Shown in pieces: positions 17,007 through 25,651 of a stretch of 64,000 bases of DNA. The DNA is from Psychroserpens sp. Hel_I_66 (GTDB lineage Bacteria; Bacteroidota; Bacteroidia; Flavobacteriales; Flavobacteriaceae), in NCBI RefSeq assembly GCF_000799465.1, contig NZ_JUGU01000001.1:1178001-1242000 (forward strand), read 5' to 3'. Made by a program: the position numbers and the translations under genes. Numbering within the stretch: the stretch's first letter is position 1; each line of letters opens with the position of its first letter. The notes under the pieces were generated by a model. That model was given only the letters and a program-made list of their open reading frames with translations, had not been told where the DNA came from and searched no databases.

Positions 17007-17909
17007 ATGGATAACGACCCAACAACAGTATCTGAATCTTTCACTAATTTCTACGATTCATTAATAGAACAATTACCTGGTATAGGGATTGGTTTATTAA
17101 TAATAATCTTAGGTTTTCTAATAGCTTCCTGGATAGGACAGTTTGCCCGCAGGCGAATTTCAGCACAAACCGAAGACCCTCTAATGAGTCGGTTTTTAGG
17201 TCAATCTATTAAATACATCCTAATAATTATCGCCATTATGCTTGCCCTCAATGCTGCTGGATTGGGTTCTATAGCAACAGGAATACTCACTGCTGCAGGT
17301 GCCAGTGCTGTGGTTCTTGGATTTGCTTTTAAAGATATTGGAGAGAACTTTATTGCGGGAATTATTCTCGCGTTTAACAGACCTTTTAATGTGAACGATA
17401 CCGTAGAAATAGGTGAGAACTTCGGAAAAGTAAAAACCATGGAGTTTCGTTATACAAAATTAAAAACCTTTGATGGAAAGGATGTTTACATCCCAAATAG
17501 TGATGTTTTAACAAAACCGGTTACAAATTATACCGAAGATGGTTTTTACCGTTGGACGTTTATAATTGGTATTGCCTATGAAGATAACATTGATGGTGCC
17601 AAAGCAACTGTTATGGAAGCTTTAAAGAAAGAACCCAATGTAATTGAAGATGAAGAACATGAAAACTTCGTCATTGAGGATGAATTGGCAACGAGTACCG
17701 TAAATCTTAAAGTATTCTTTTGGGTAGATACAAAAGATTTTAGACGCATGGCATTGATCACAAAAGGTAACGTCGTACGTAACGTAAAAGAAGCGCTTGA
17801 AGATGCTGGGTATTATATGCCTGCAGATATTCAGGAAATTAAGTTATATGGCGGTGATGAGAAAGAATTTCCTGTTCGTCTTGCACAACAAGTTAAACCT
17901 AAAGAATAA
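17007..17909 (+). CDS. small-conductance mechanosensitive channel (MscS family)
   Basis: The 300-residue protein has three N-terminal membrane helices (about 22-42, 68-85 and 92-115). The pore-lining third helix is glycine/alanine-rich (GILTAAGASAVVLGFAFKDI). The MscS beta domain (FNRPFNVNDTVEIG, then FDGKDVYIPNSDVL) and a C-terminal alpha/beta domain follow. Such channels open under membrane tension and release solutes after osmotic downshift. It is followed by yqaE-like and hydrophilic-protein genes, an arrangement that fits an osmotic-stress group. Confidence 0.93.
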   Translation: MDNDPTTVSESFTNFYDSLIEQLPGIGIGLLIIILGFLIASWIGQFARRRISAQTEDPLMSRFLGQSIKYILIIIAIMLALNAAGLGSIATGILTAAGASAVVLGFAFKDIGENFIAGIILAFNRPFNVNDTVEIGENFGKVKTMEFRYTKLKTFDGKDVYIPNSDVLTKPVTNYTEDGFYRWTFIIGIAYEDNIDGAKATVMEALKKEPNVIEDEEHENFVIEDELATSTVNLKVFFWVDTKDFRRMALITKGNVVRNVKEALEDAGYYMPADIQEIKLYGGDEKEFPVRLAQQVKPKE

Positions 17910-18004
17910 GAGTATTTTTGATATGCATTAATAGTTCATTCAATATCGATAACATCTTCTCTTATTACAACTTATATTGAGAGTATAATCATAAAAACCA
18001 AAAT

Positions 18005-18157
18005 ATGTCAATTCTTACAATAATATTGAGTGTGCTTTTACCACCACTCGCAGTTTTTTTACAACATGGTATAGGAAAGCAATTTTTAATAAGTGTCATT
18101 CTTACCATATTAGGATGGGTCCCTGGAGTGATACATGCACTTATTGTTAATAACTAA
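18005..18157 (+). CDS. YqaE/Pmp3-family membrane protein
   Basis: This 50-residue product starts MSILTIILSVLLPPLAVFL and contains two membrane helices with the conserved LPPLAVF and ILGWVPGVIHA motifs of the Pmp3/UPF0057 family. Members modulate membrane potential and are induced by salt or cold stress in several organisms. It lies 95 bases after the MscS gene and 11 bases before the next gene, consistent with a shared stress-related transcript. Confidence 0.9.
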   Translation: MSILTIILSVLLPPLAVFLQHGIGKQFLISVILTILGWVPGVIHALIVNN

Positions 18158-18168
18158 AAATAAAGATT

Positions 18169-18471
18169 ATGAAAAAGACAAATGATAATAAAAAAGAGAA
18201 ACTCGATTATAATCCTGAAATAACCAAAGAAGATAAAAAAGCTTTAGGAGATAAAGCAGGAAATTTAAAAACAGATCTAACTGATGATGAGCTTTTAAAG
18301 AACAGGGAAAAACCTGTAGATTTTACAGGAAAAGATTTAGACGTACCTGGAAGGGATTTACCAAAAAACCGAACTAAACTCAATTTAAAGGATGAGGAAA
18401 ATCAACTTTACAGTCAAGGCGGTGAGTCTAATGAAGATTTAGAACAAACAACGGAACATCTTAAGAAATAA
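18169..18471 (+). CDS. hydrophilic 100-residue protein of unknown function
   Basis: The product is almost entirely charged and polar (Lys, Asp, Glu, Asn) with no hydrophobic core, and is probably disordered. It lies 11 bases after the yqaE-like gene and ends in a strong terminator. The composition resembles hydrophilic stress proteins in a general way, but it has no recognisable family motif. Confidence 0.7.
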   Translation: MKKTNDNKKEKLDYNPEITKEDKKALGDKAGNLKTDLTDDELLKNREKPVDFTGKDLDVPGRDLPKNRTKLNLKDEENQLYSQGGESNEDLEQTTEHLKK

Positions 18472-18491
18472 ATTAAATTTTACTTCTGAAA

Positions 18492-18523
18492 AAAATGGCT
18501 GCTATTAAAATAGCAGCCATTTT
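18492..18523. terminator. bidirectional terminator
   Basis: AAAATGGCTGCTAT (18492-18505) and ATAGCAGCCATTTT (18510-18523) form a 14-bp perfect stem with a four-base loop. T tracts occur on both strands. It separates the convergent hydrophilic-protein and F420-type reductase genes. Confidence 0.92.
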
Positions 18524-18546
18524 TTGTATTATACTATTTTCATTAA

Positions 18547-19170
18547 TTACATTAATGATTCCAATTCTTTTCTATTTACAGATTTTCCATATAATTTCTG
18601 GTCTGGATCCATTATACTAGTTTTGGTTAAGTCACCAACGTAAACCGCATCAAAACCAATATCTTCTATAAGCTTTTGGGTAATATCCTTACTGTCTTGA
18701 TCTTGAGCTGCATATGGAATTGCCAATTTATCTTGATCTCTCCAAGCCCTATCTTTTAAATGTTCTGCTTTAATAGTGTTAAAAGCTTTAGCTGTTTTTG
18801 CTGTATTGAATTTCATAGCAGTATATTCCGAAGCATTTCTATTACTTTCTTTTACTTCTTTTGCCATTTCACCATCACGTTCTGGATATGGGTTTGTAGC
18901 ATCAATGATAACTTTATTACCATATTCTCCAGCATATAATTCTGATAGTCGATCAATGGCCATATATGGGGTTGCCAATAAATACACATCTGCTTTTGCC
19001 TCAAAGGCTTCATCAAGACTTACTGCTTTTGATTGCCCTCCAGCGTCTCTCACCAAATCATTAAGCTCATTTGGATGTCTTGAGCTAAATAATACCTCAT
19101 GGCCTGCCTTTGCCCAATGTTTTCCTAAATTTCCTCCAATGTTTCCACTTCCTATTACTCCTATTTTCAT
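18547..19170 (-). CDS. NAD(P)-binding, F420-type oxidoreductase-like protein
   Basis: The 207-residue Rossmann protein has the dinucleotide motif GVIGSGNIGGNLG at residues 4-16 and SSRHPNEL just after the second strand, a pattern suiting NADP. Overall it matches the NADPH:F420 reductase/NADP oxidoreductase family (F420_oxidored). Flavobacteria generally lack F420, so the actual substrate is probably different and cannot be read from the sequence. It is monogenic and convergent with the preceding gene. Confidence 0.85.
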   Translation of the reverse strand: MKIGVIGSGNIGGNLGKHWAKAGHEVLFSSRHPNELNDLVRDAGGQSKAVSLDEAFEAKADVYLLATPYMAIDRLSELYAGEYGNKVIIDATNPYPERDGEMAKEVKESNRNASEYTAMKFNTAKTAKAFNTIKAEHLKDRAWRDQDKLAIPYAAQDQDSKDITQKLIEDIGFDAVYVGDLTKTSIMDPDQKLYGKSVNRKELESLM

Positions 19171-19275
19171 TTTATTTCGTTTTAATGTTAAACTCTTATT
19201 TCAGAATAAAAATCAATAAATAAAACGACACTTGTCAACTCAAATAAAAAAAGTCTTAACTCAAATGAAATTGGT

Positions 19276-20829
19276 TTATTCCTCTGGTGGATGTCCGTGA
19301 ATTTGCTCATAGACCTCGTCAAAATTAGAGCGCAAATAACTATTGAGTTTTTTACGATAGTCATCTCTAAGCCATTTTAGAAAATTATAGGTACTCTTGC
19401 TAATACATTTAGCATAAACATCAATTCTCACATCAATGTCATCACCTAATAATTTAGCCAGAGCAAGTGCATCGTAAACATCTTCACTATTCTCAATACA
19501 AATTTTTGCATGTTGCTCTATAGAGCGCTCTAACACTACTTTTGAAGATTCGCCTCCAAAGGTCGCATCCTTATAGACCTGCTTGACATCAAAATAAACA
19601 TCCTCAGATTTTGAGAATTCTTTTCTAATCTCTTCGGGCATTTCATGTTTAAACTGGTCTTCGATGGCTTCATCATCCATCAATTTATCCATATAATAAT
19701 CTGGAGATCTAAAAATCGTATTCCAATCCAAATCTGCTCCCCAAGGTCCAAAACGGTAATTATTATTTCCTAAATCAATGACCGTAAATTTTGATTTGTT
19801 ATTCAAAATACGAGAACCACGACCAATCATCTGGTAATATAGTGTAAGCGATTTGGTGGCTCTATTTAAAATAATGGTATCGATAGTTGGCTCATCAAAA
19901 CCAGTGGTCAAGATACTTACCGATGTTAAAATAGCATCTGGCGTATCCTTAAACCATTTTAAAATTTGTTTTCGCTGCTTTTTTGTTGCTGTGTTATCGA
20001 GGTGCATTATTGGGAAACCTGCTTCCCTGAACGTATGATAAACCATTATAGACGTATTGATTCCGTTATTGAAAATCAAGGTTTTTTTACCGTTTGAGTG
20101 TTTTTTATATGCTTCTAGCAACTTGTCCAGCATGGCAGGACTTGAGTATAAGTCTTCGGAAGATTTTACCGTATAATCACCATTACTACCAACCTCTAAA
20201 GACGTTAGTCCCATATCATATTGGTACACTTCTGCCCTTGCCAAAAACTCATTTTCTATGAGTGACTCTATAGATTCTCCAGCAATAAGCTCATTATAAT
20301 TGCCTTTCATTGGCAAATCCTTATTAGAACTCAAAGGGGTTGCGGTAACACCCAAAATAAAAGAGTTCTCAAAAAACTTAAAGAGTTTAGTAAATGAATT
20401 ATAGTGCGCCTCATCAATAATCACTAAACCAACATCTGAAATATCCAATTTATCATCATTGAGTCGGTTGTTTAACGTTTCAACCATTGCTACGTAGCAA
20501 CTATAATCTTCTTGATCGTCAAGATTTGCCTTACTATCAACAACTTTATTTGTAACTCCAAAACTTGTAAGCATGACAGATGTTTGCTTGCAAAGTTCAA
20601 TCCTATGGGTCATTACCAACACTTTCTTTTTGTGTGTTTTTAGGTATTGACGCACCATTTCAGAAAAAATAACCGTTTTACCACCTCCTGTTGGCAATTG
20701 GTAGAGTAAGTGATAATCGTCTGGTGCTGTTTCAAATTTTTCGAATATTTGATCAATTGCCCCTTTTTGATAACTGTATAATTCTTTGTCGGTTTTTTTG
20801 TCTTGAAGTGCTAAATTATTGTTGCTCAT
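19276..20829 (-). CDS. SF2 DEAD/DEAH-type helicase
   Basis: From the ATG at 20827-20829 the protein has 517 residues. Walker A is LPTGGGKT (about residue 45), the DEAH box is in VIIDEAHYN (about 130), motif III region is GVTATPL, and the C-terminal helicase motif VI is MIGRGSR (about 335). It resembles ResIII/SSL2-type helicases with a roughly 150-residue C-terminal extension of unknown function. The longer frame would begin with a TTG that is part of the -7 promoter box at 20848-20855, so the ATG is preferred. Confidence 0.88.
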   Translation of the reverse strand: MSNNNLALQDKKTDKELYSYQKGAIDQIFEKFETAPDDYHLLYQLPTGGGKTVIFSEMVRQYLKTHKKKVLVMTHRIELCKQTSVMLTSFGVTNKVVDSKANLDDQEDYSCYVAMVETLNNRLNDDKLDISDVGLVIIDEAHYNSFTKLFKFFENSFILGVTATPLSSNKDLPMKGNYNELIAGESIESLIENEFLARAEVYQYDMGLTSLEVGSNGDYTVKSSEDLYSSPAMLDKLLEAYKKHSNGKKTLIFNNGINTSIMVYHTFREAGFPIMHLDNTATKKQRKQILKWFKDTPDAILTSVSILTTGFDEPTIDTIILNRATKSLTLYYQMIGRGSRILNNKSKFTVIDLGNNNYRFGPWGADLDWNTIFRSPDYYMDKLMDDEAIEDQFKHEMPEEIRKEFSKSEDVYFDVKQVYKDATFGGESSKVVLERSIEQHAKICIENSEDVYDALALAKLLGDDIDVRIDVYAKCISKSTYNFLKWLRDDYRKKLNSYLRSNFDEVYEQIHGHPPEE

Positions 20830-20847
20830 AGTTTGTTTTAAGAATTG

Positions 20848-20855
20848 CAAAATTA
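20848..20855 (-). promoter_or_regulatory. -7 promoter box TAATTTTG for the SF2 helicase
   Basis: On the minus strand TAATTTTG matches TAnnTTTG and lies 18 bases before the ATG at 20829. It supports the shorter start for the helicase. Confidence 0.55.
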
Positions 20856-20924
20856 AAGCCTTTGGCTTTTTTTAGCGAATAAATTTTATAGAATTTTGAA
20901 TAAAAGTAAAAAACACAAACTATT

Positions 20925-21006
20925 ATAAAAAAGCGAACTCCTTAGTGACCATACTAAGGAGTTCTATTTGTGTAATACCTAAACAAGTATTGCTACTTAC
21001 TTAAGT
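20925..21006 (-). ncRNA. candidate structured small RNA ending in a terminator
   Basis: On the minus strand a TACTTTTG box (21012-21019) precedes about 80 bases with three successive dyads: ACTTAAGTAAGT, AATAC...GTATT, and a perfect 12-bp stem GAACTCCTTAGT/ACTAAGGAGTTC (20935-20946 with 20953-20964) followed by six T residues. No substantial open frame is present. It could be an independent small RNA or only the 3' end of the DEAD-box helicase mRNA. No clear -33 element is visible. Confidence 0.35.
20929..20964 (-). terminator. rho-independent terminator
   Basis: The perfect 12-bp stem with a 6-base loop at 20935-20964 is followed on the minus strand by GC then TTTTTT. It ends either the DEAD-box helicase transcript, which stops 97 bases upstream, or the candidate small RNA. 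Confidence 0.88.
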
Positions 21007-21061
21007 GGCTGCAAAAGTAACCTAATTAAATGATTACTTGATTGATTTTATAGATTATATT

Positions 21062-22183
21062 TTAAAGTGTCATTTGTTTAAACTTAATATCTAAATCTTT
21101 TTGCATTTTTTGAATGTCTTGCTCTTCACCAGAAATTATCAAAGCAATAGAAGCTCCCGTTTTGCCTGCTCTTGCGGTTCTTCCGCTACGGTGTGTGTAA
21201 TATTCCATCTGGTCTGGTAGTTGATGATGGATCACAAACGCTAAATTATTAACATCGATGCCTCTAGCAGACACATCTGTAGAAATAAGATACTGTAAAG
21301 ACTCATTTTTAAAAGCTCTCATGACTTTATCACGCTCTTTTTGCTGCATATCGCCTTGCAGACAATCAATAGAAAAACCTTCACCTTTTAAGGTTTCGGT
21401 GAGTTGCATTGCTCCAGCTTTTGTTCTTACAAAAATAATCCCACGATCATCATTGCATTTATCCAACAATCGCGTAATCATATTCACTTTTTCTTTAATG
21501 GACGTTACAATATAATGATGACTTATATTGGCATTTACCAAGCTATTTTTATCTATTTCAATTTGAATGGCATTTGGGGACATATAGGTTTTTACTATTT
21601 TTTGGATTTCCTCAGGCATGGTTGCAGAGAACAACCAAGTATGTCTAGACCCTTTTGTGTACTTCAAGATTTTATTTAAATCCTCCTTAAAGCCCATACT
21701 CAACATTTCATCTGCCTCATCTAAAACGAGTGTATTAATTTGTTTGATATCCACTTCCCCACGTTCAATAAAATCAAGTAAGCGTCCGGGAGTCGCAACA
21801 ATAATGTGTGTTTTACGCTGTAAACGTTTTAATTGGATATCCATTTTCTCCCCTCCGTAAACACCTTCAGCAAAAATAGCATCATCACAATACTTAGTGA
21901 ATTTAAAAAGCTGTTTTTGAATTTGTTGCACCAGTTCTCGCGTAGGTGCCAAAATCAAAGCTTGTACGTGTTCTTTTTTAGGATTGATATTCTGAAGAAT
22001 TGGCAACCCAAAAGCAGCGGTTTTTCCAGTACCCGTTTGCGCTAAACCAATAAAATCATTATCGTTTTTTAGCAAAACCGGGATTGCCTGCTCCTGTATT
22101 TGGGTTGGTGTTTTTATATTGAGTTCCTTCAATCCTTTTATTAAAGATTTAGAAATTCCTAAGTCAAAAAATGTAGTCTCCAT
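21062..22183 (-). CDS. DEAD-box RNA helicase
   Basis: The 373-residue product is a minimal DEAD-box core: Q motif (FFDLGISKSLIKGL...TPTQIQ), Walker A AQTGTGKT (about 48-55), DEAD in VLDEADEML (about 155), SAT, and motif VI HRSGRTARAG (about 328). It lacks the basic RhlE/CsdA C-terminal tail, so it is a short RhlE-like enzyme. It probably remodels RNA in ribosome assembly or mRNA decay. A -7 box TACCTTTG precedes it, and it is divergent from the DUF1853 gene. Confidence 0.94.
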   Translation of the reverse strand: METTFFDLGISKSLIKGLKELNIKTPTQIQEQAIPVLLKNDNDFIGLAQTGTGKTAAFGLPILQNINPKKEHVQALILAPTRELVQQIQKQLFKFTKYCDDAIFAEGVYGGEKMDIQLKRLQRKTHIIVATPGRLLDFIERGEVDIKQINTLVLDEADEMLSMGFKEDLNKILKYTKGSRHTWLFSATMPEEIQKIVKTYMSPNAIQIEIDKNSLVNANISHHYIVTSIKEKVNMITRLLDKCNDDRGIIFVRTKAGAMQLTETLKGEGFSIDCLQGDMQQKERDKVMRAFKNESLQYLISTDVSARGIDVNNLAFVIHHQLPDQMEYYTHRSGRTARAGKTGASIALIISGEEQDIQKMQKDLDIKFKQMTL

Positions 22184-22199
22184 AATAATTAAATATTTG

Positions 22200-22207
22200 C
22201 AAAGGTA
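22200..22207 (-). promoter_or_regulatory. -7 promoter box TACCTTTG for the DEAD-box helicase
   Basis: On the minus strand TACCTTTG matches TAnnTTTG, 17 bases before the ATG at 22183. Confidence 0.6.
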
Positions 22208-22256
22208 TTGTTATTCCGTAGGTTTTCAAGAATTATCCAAAAAGATATTTGTAATT

Positions 22257-22264
22257 TAGTTTTG
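22257..22264 (+). promoter_or_regulatory. -7 box TAGTTTTG directly before a start codon
   Basis: TAGTTTTG matches TAnnTTTG but ends only two bases before the ATG at 22267. If used, the transcript would start at or near the ATG and be leaderless. Confidence 0.4.
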
Positions 22265-22266
22265 TA

Positions 22267-23079
22267 ATGATTTATAACCAAAAACACCTTCAAGACCTTT
22301 ACCAGGGCTATTGCAACACTCCTGCTTTATGGGAGGACACTACATTATTTGATATCTACCAATTACATTTAGAAGTTTTAGAACCTACTTTTTTTCTTCG
22401 GAAATTGAACCGTAAACTCCGTTTAGGTCAATTGGCAGAACAATTTGTGTTTAACCAATTAGAAGCACATCCTGCAACCGAAATCTTAGCAGAAAACATT
22501 CAAGTACAAAAAAACAGAATCACCCTAGGAGAGCTCGACACTTTAATTATCCAAAATAATGAACCTGTGCATTTAGAAATTGTTTACAAATTTTATGTGT
22601 ACGATAAGTCTTTAGGCGACAAAGCAATCGAGCGATGGATTGGGCCAAACCGAAAGGATAGTCTCGTAGAAAAACTCACGAAGCTAAAAACAAAACAGCT
22701 ACCACTGCTCTACACTCAAGATTGTAAGAACACTTTGCAACAGCTACAATTAGATCATTACAGTTTCAAGCAAAGGGTTATATTTAAAGCGCAACTATTT
22801 GTACCATATAAAGAAACTATAGAATTTAAACAATTAAATAAAACATGTGTTTTAGGATTTTATTTCAACTTAAAACAAATTGATGATTTTAAACAGAATC
22901 AATTTTATATTCCACCAAAACTGGATTGGTTTCTGAATCCTCACGACGATGTGGAGTGGTTGGATTTTTTAAATTTCCGAAGTGAATCAAATACATTTTT
23001 GAACAATAAGCAATCACCACTTTTTTGGATGAAGAATAAAAGAGAACTTCCAATTAAATGTTTTTTGGTTTGGTGGTAG
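22267..23079 (+). CDS. DUF1853 protein, PD-(D/E)XK nuclease-like
   Basis: This 270-residue protein has the DUF1853 layout. The segment LGQLAEQF (E58), then LGELD (residues 87-91) and E104-I-V-Y-K108, reproduces the spacing of a PD-(D/E)XK nuclease active site; to my knowledge DUF1853 belongs to that clan. No substrate is known. It faces the DEAD-box helicase and precedes an FAD protein and a radical-SAM repair pair, so a nucleic-acid role is plausible. Two CTTCGGAA octamers lie inside it. Confidence 0.75.
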   Translation: MIYNQKHLQDLYQGYCNTPALWEDTTLFDIYQLHLEVLEPTFFLRKLNRKLRLGQLAEQFVFNQLEAHPATEILAENIQVQKNRITLGELDTLIIQNNEPVHLEIVYKFYVYDKSLGDKAIERWIGPNRKDSLVEKLTKLKTKQLPLLYTQDCKNTLQQLQLDHYSFKQRVIFKAQLFVPYKETIEFKQLNKTCVLGFYFNLKQIDDFKQNQFYIPPKLDWFLNPHDDVEWLDFLNFRSESNTFLNNKQSPLFWMKNKRELPIKCFLVWW

Positions 23080-23132
23080 ACTTTAGGCTAGTAAAAATGT
23101 ATTTTAAGTCAAGAAACCATTTTATAAGAACC

Positions 23133-23140
23133 TATTTTTG
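23133..23140 (+). promoter_or_regulatory. -7 promoter box TATTTTTG
   Basis: TATTTTTG matches TAnnTTTG and ends 24 bases before the TTG start of the FAD protein. It supports that TTG as a real start. Confidence 0.5.
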
Positions 23141-23164
23141 CTACACATAAATAAATAATAACAC

Positions 23165-24874
23165 TTGAAAACACTCGCCATAATTGGGATTGGTCCCAGA
23201 GGATTATATGCACTGGAAAATTTAATTTTCAACTTGGCAACTTCCAAAAAAGAGCTTAATATCATCATTTTTGAGTCGTCATCAACGCCAGGAGCAGGTA
23301 CCGTTTGGGACACCAAACAGCCCGATTCTAATTGGATAAACATCACTGAGCGCGCGCTCAAAGACCTAAACGGAAGACCGGAAATTGAATATTTAGGCGT
23401 GAGGTTTCCATCCTTTCCATCTTATCATAAATGGTCCCATTTTGAACAGAGCCCATCACAACCCGATACTTTTCCGCCTCGTCACAAAATCGGGACTTAC
23501 TTGAACGAGCGATTTAATTCTATTGTCAAAATTTTAAGAACTCAAGATTACTTCACATTTATAACCTCGAAAGTAAATGAAATAAGTTTTAAAAATAGAC
23601 AGCTAAATCTACTTACAAAACCTAAAAACATTAAAGTGGATTACGTATTATTAACCATTGGCCACCAACCTACAAAACGGTCAAAACAACTTATTTCATG
23701 GCATAAACATGAAGAAAAAAATGAAGATTTCATCGTATTTGACAATGCTTATCCCGTTTCAAAATTTGATGATATTAAAAATCAAACCCATTTAAATATT
23801 GGCATGAGAGGGTTTGGATTGGCGATGATTGACGTGATGCGAGCTCTGGTAATTAATAACTTCGGAAACTTTAAAATTCTAGACACTTCAACCTTTAAAA
23901 GTAAATATGAGCAGAAAAAGCAACAGCATTTAAAACTCATTCCCTTCTCACTCGACGGATTGCCATTGGTCCCAAAACCGTTGACTCCGGAAATTGATTC
24001 TTGGTTTGAGCCTACCTCCGAAGAAATAAAAAATTTTAAAAGCAAAATTGAGCGTACAGCAAATGGTGAAAAATCTGTGAAAAATTTAGATTTTTTATTA
24101 AAACCAATATCTAAAATTATTTCTAGAATATTCCTCGATTTAAAGGATAAAGCATTAGAGCACGATCTGGAGAAAGATCATCTGGAAACTATTATTTTAA
24201 TTTGGCTTAAAAGCGATGAATTTAAACATCAACTTATACAAGATAATACAATACCAACCTACGAACTCATCAAGGTGAATATTGAAATGGCATTGGGCAA
24301 AAGAGCTATAACTTTAGATTTTTGTATTGGTCAAGTCTGGAGACATTGCCAACCCACATTATATAAATCATTATCGCATTCTACATTAGATGATGACATC
24401 ATAAAAGATATTATTTCGTTAGACGACAGCAGTAAACGTTATACGTATGGGCCTCCAGTTGAGAGCATGCAACAAGTTTTGGCTTTGGTAGACGCCAACA
24501 TTTTAACGCTTGACTTTATTAATGATCCTGAAATTGAACTCACAAAAAAAGGCTGGGAACTTAAAAATCGTGATCACGAATCTCATGTGGCAACAGTGAT
24601 GATTAATTCCGTTTTAGCTTCACCTAATGTTACCGAAATAAATTCTAAGCTCATTAAAGAATTATTAAATGATGATTTGATACAGCCCGTACATTCTAAG
24701 CTAGGGATTGAAACCTCAAAAGACGGAAAAGTCATTTCTCAAAACAAAGAAGTGCCAATTTACGTTTTAGGTCGTCTTGTAAAAGGCAGTGTTATTGGCG
24801 TTGATGCTATTTTAGAATGTTTTGGTGAGCGCATAGAATATTGGGCAGATGAATTTGTACGTCAGCTCGATTGA
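23165..24874 (+). CDS. FAD/NAD(P)-binding protein (NAD_binding_9 type)
   Basis: The 569-residue protein opens with a dinucleotide fold (IIGIGPRGLYALENL at residues 5-19) and has a second conserved segment, GMRGFGLAMIDVM, near residue 215. It matches the large FAD/NAD(P)-binding family related to HI0933 and NAD_binding_9 proteins. The reaction is unknown. The start is TTG at 23165: a stop codon lies two codons upstream, and the Rossmann motif begins at once, so no other start works. Its stop abuts the convergent TIGR03915 gene. Confidence 0.82.
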   Translation: MKTLAIIGIGPRGLYALENLIFNLATSKKELNIIIFESSSTPGAGTVWDTKQPDSNWINITERALKDLNGRPEIEYLGVRFPSFPSYHKWSHFEQSPSQPDTFPPRHKIGTYLNERFNSIVKILRTQDYFTFITSKVNEISFKNRQLNLLTKPKNIKVDYVLLTIGHQPTKRSKQLISWHKHEEKNEDFIVFDNAYPVSKFDDIKNQTHLNIGMRGFGLAMIDVMRALVINNFGNFKILDTSTFKSKYEQKKQQHLKLIPFSLDGLPLVPKPLTPEIDSWFEPTSEEIKNFKSKIERTANGEKSVKNLDFLLKPISKIISRIFLDLKDKALEHDLEKDHLETIILIWLKSDEFKHQLIQDNTIPTYELIKVNIEMALGKRAITLDFCIGQVWRHCQPTLYKSLSHSTLDDDIIKDIISLDDSSKRYTYGPPVESMQQVLALVDANILTLDFINDPEIELTKKGWELKNRDHESHVATVMINSVLASPNVTEINSKLIKELLNDDLIQPVHSKLGIETSKDGKVISQNKEVPIYVLGRLVKGSVIGVDAILECFGERIEYWADEFVRQLD

Positions 24875-25651
24875 TCAATCTGGCTGCTTCTCGCTCAAAT
24901 ATTTCCAATAGCGCTTTGGTACGTGCCTAATATGAAGTCTCATATTTTTGCGTGATTTAATATTTGTGCTTTTAAAGTAATCTTGCCACAGTTTTTGAAA
25001 CTCAAACTCCTGTTCTGCAAAAAAGTTATCATCAGTTTTTGTAAAATCAAATTTTGCTGGAAAGTCGAGATTTATAATTTCAACCTTTTTTAGATCATAA
25101 CTCAATCCGTAATTGCGCTTAATATCGTAAATGATCCATTTTTGATCTGCATACCTGCCTTTAAAATGTTTTGAGATTAATGGTAGCACATTAAAATCTG
25201 GTTCTACACTAGCAAAATAAATAGCATCCTTAGTTAATCTAAAACGTACAAAAGCTTCCATACGATGCTTTTCCCTCCCAACCATTTTTGCAATTTGGGC
25301 AATTTTTAAAACCGAAGGATGGGAAAAATCCTTATCTACGTTTAAAGCATTTGAAAACGCATATCTTATATAATCCAAAAGCACATTCTCCACACCATTT
25401 TGCTCACTCAAAAAGGCATAGTATAATTGATAACTACCTCTAGCAGATAGTTTCGATTTCAAACCTGCCCACACTCGATTTGCTTTTTCTTCTTCAGTAA
25501 TAATGTTTATCTCTTTAGAAAATAAACCACTTTGAGCCACAAACTCGTTCTCAATAGTTGCAGCTTTGATTTTATTTTCAAATACATAAAAAACTGAACT
25601 TAGAAATCCATCAAAAGTCCCATCATAAATCAATTTTTTATCACTCATCAT
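24875..25651 (-). CDS. TIGR03915-family putative DNA repair protein (DUF4130)
   Basis: The 258-residue product matches the family always found with a TIGR03916 radical-SAM protein. Recognisable regions are LIYDGTFDGFLSSVFYVFE at the N-terminus and a central MVGREKHRMEAFVRF with a later RYADQKWIIYD. The family is annotated as putative DNA metabolism or repair with no proven chemistry; it is thought to be related to uracil-DNA-glycosylase-like partners. The first ATG overlaps the stop of the radical-SAM gene (ATGA), so the pair is translationally coupled. Confidence 0.85.
   Translation of the reverse strand: MMSDKKLIYDGTFDGFLSSVFYVFENKIKAATIENEFVAQSGLFSKEINIITEEEKANRVWAGLKSKLSARGSYQLYYAFLSEQNGVENVLLDYIRYAFSNALNVDKDFSHPSVLKIAQIAKMVGREKHRMEAFVRFRLTKDAIYFASVEPDFNVLPLISKHFKGRYADQKWIIYDIKRNYGLSYDLKKVEIINLDFPAKFDFTKTDDNFFAEQEFEFQKLWQDYFKSTNIKSRKNMRLHIRHVPKRYWKYLSEKQPD

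Noticed and set aside
19276..20829. Helicase as part of a restriction or defence system
   Set aside because: No methyltransferase, nuclease or specificity gene is adjacent, and the neighbours are unrelated core genes.
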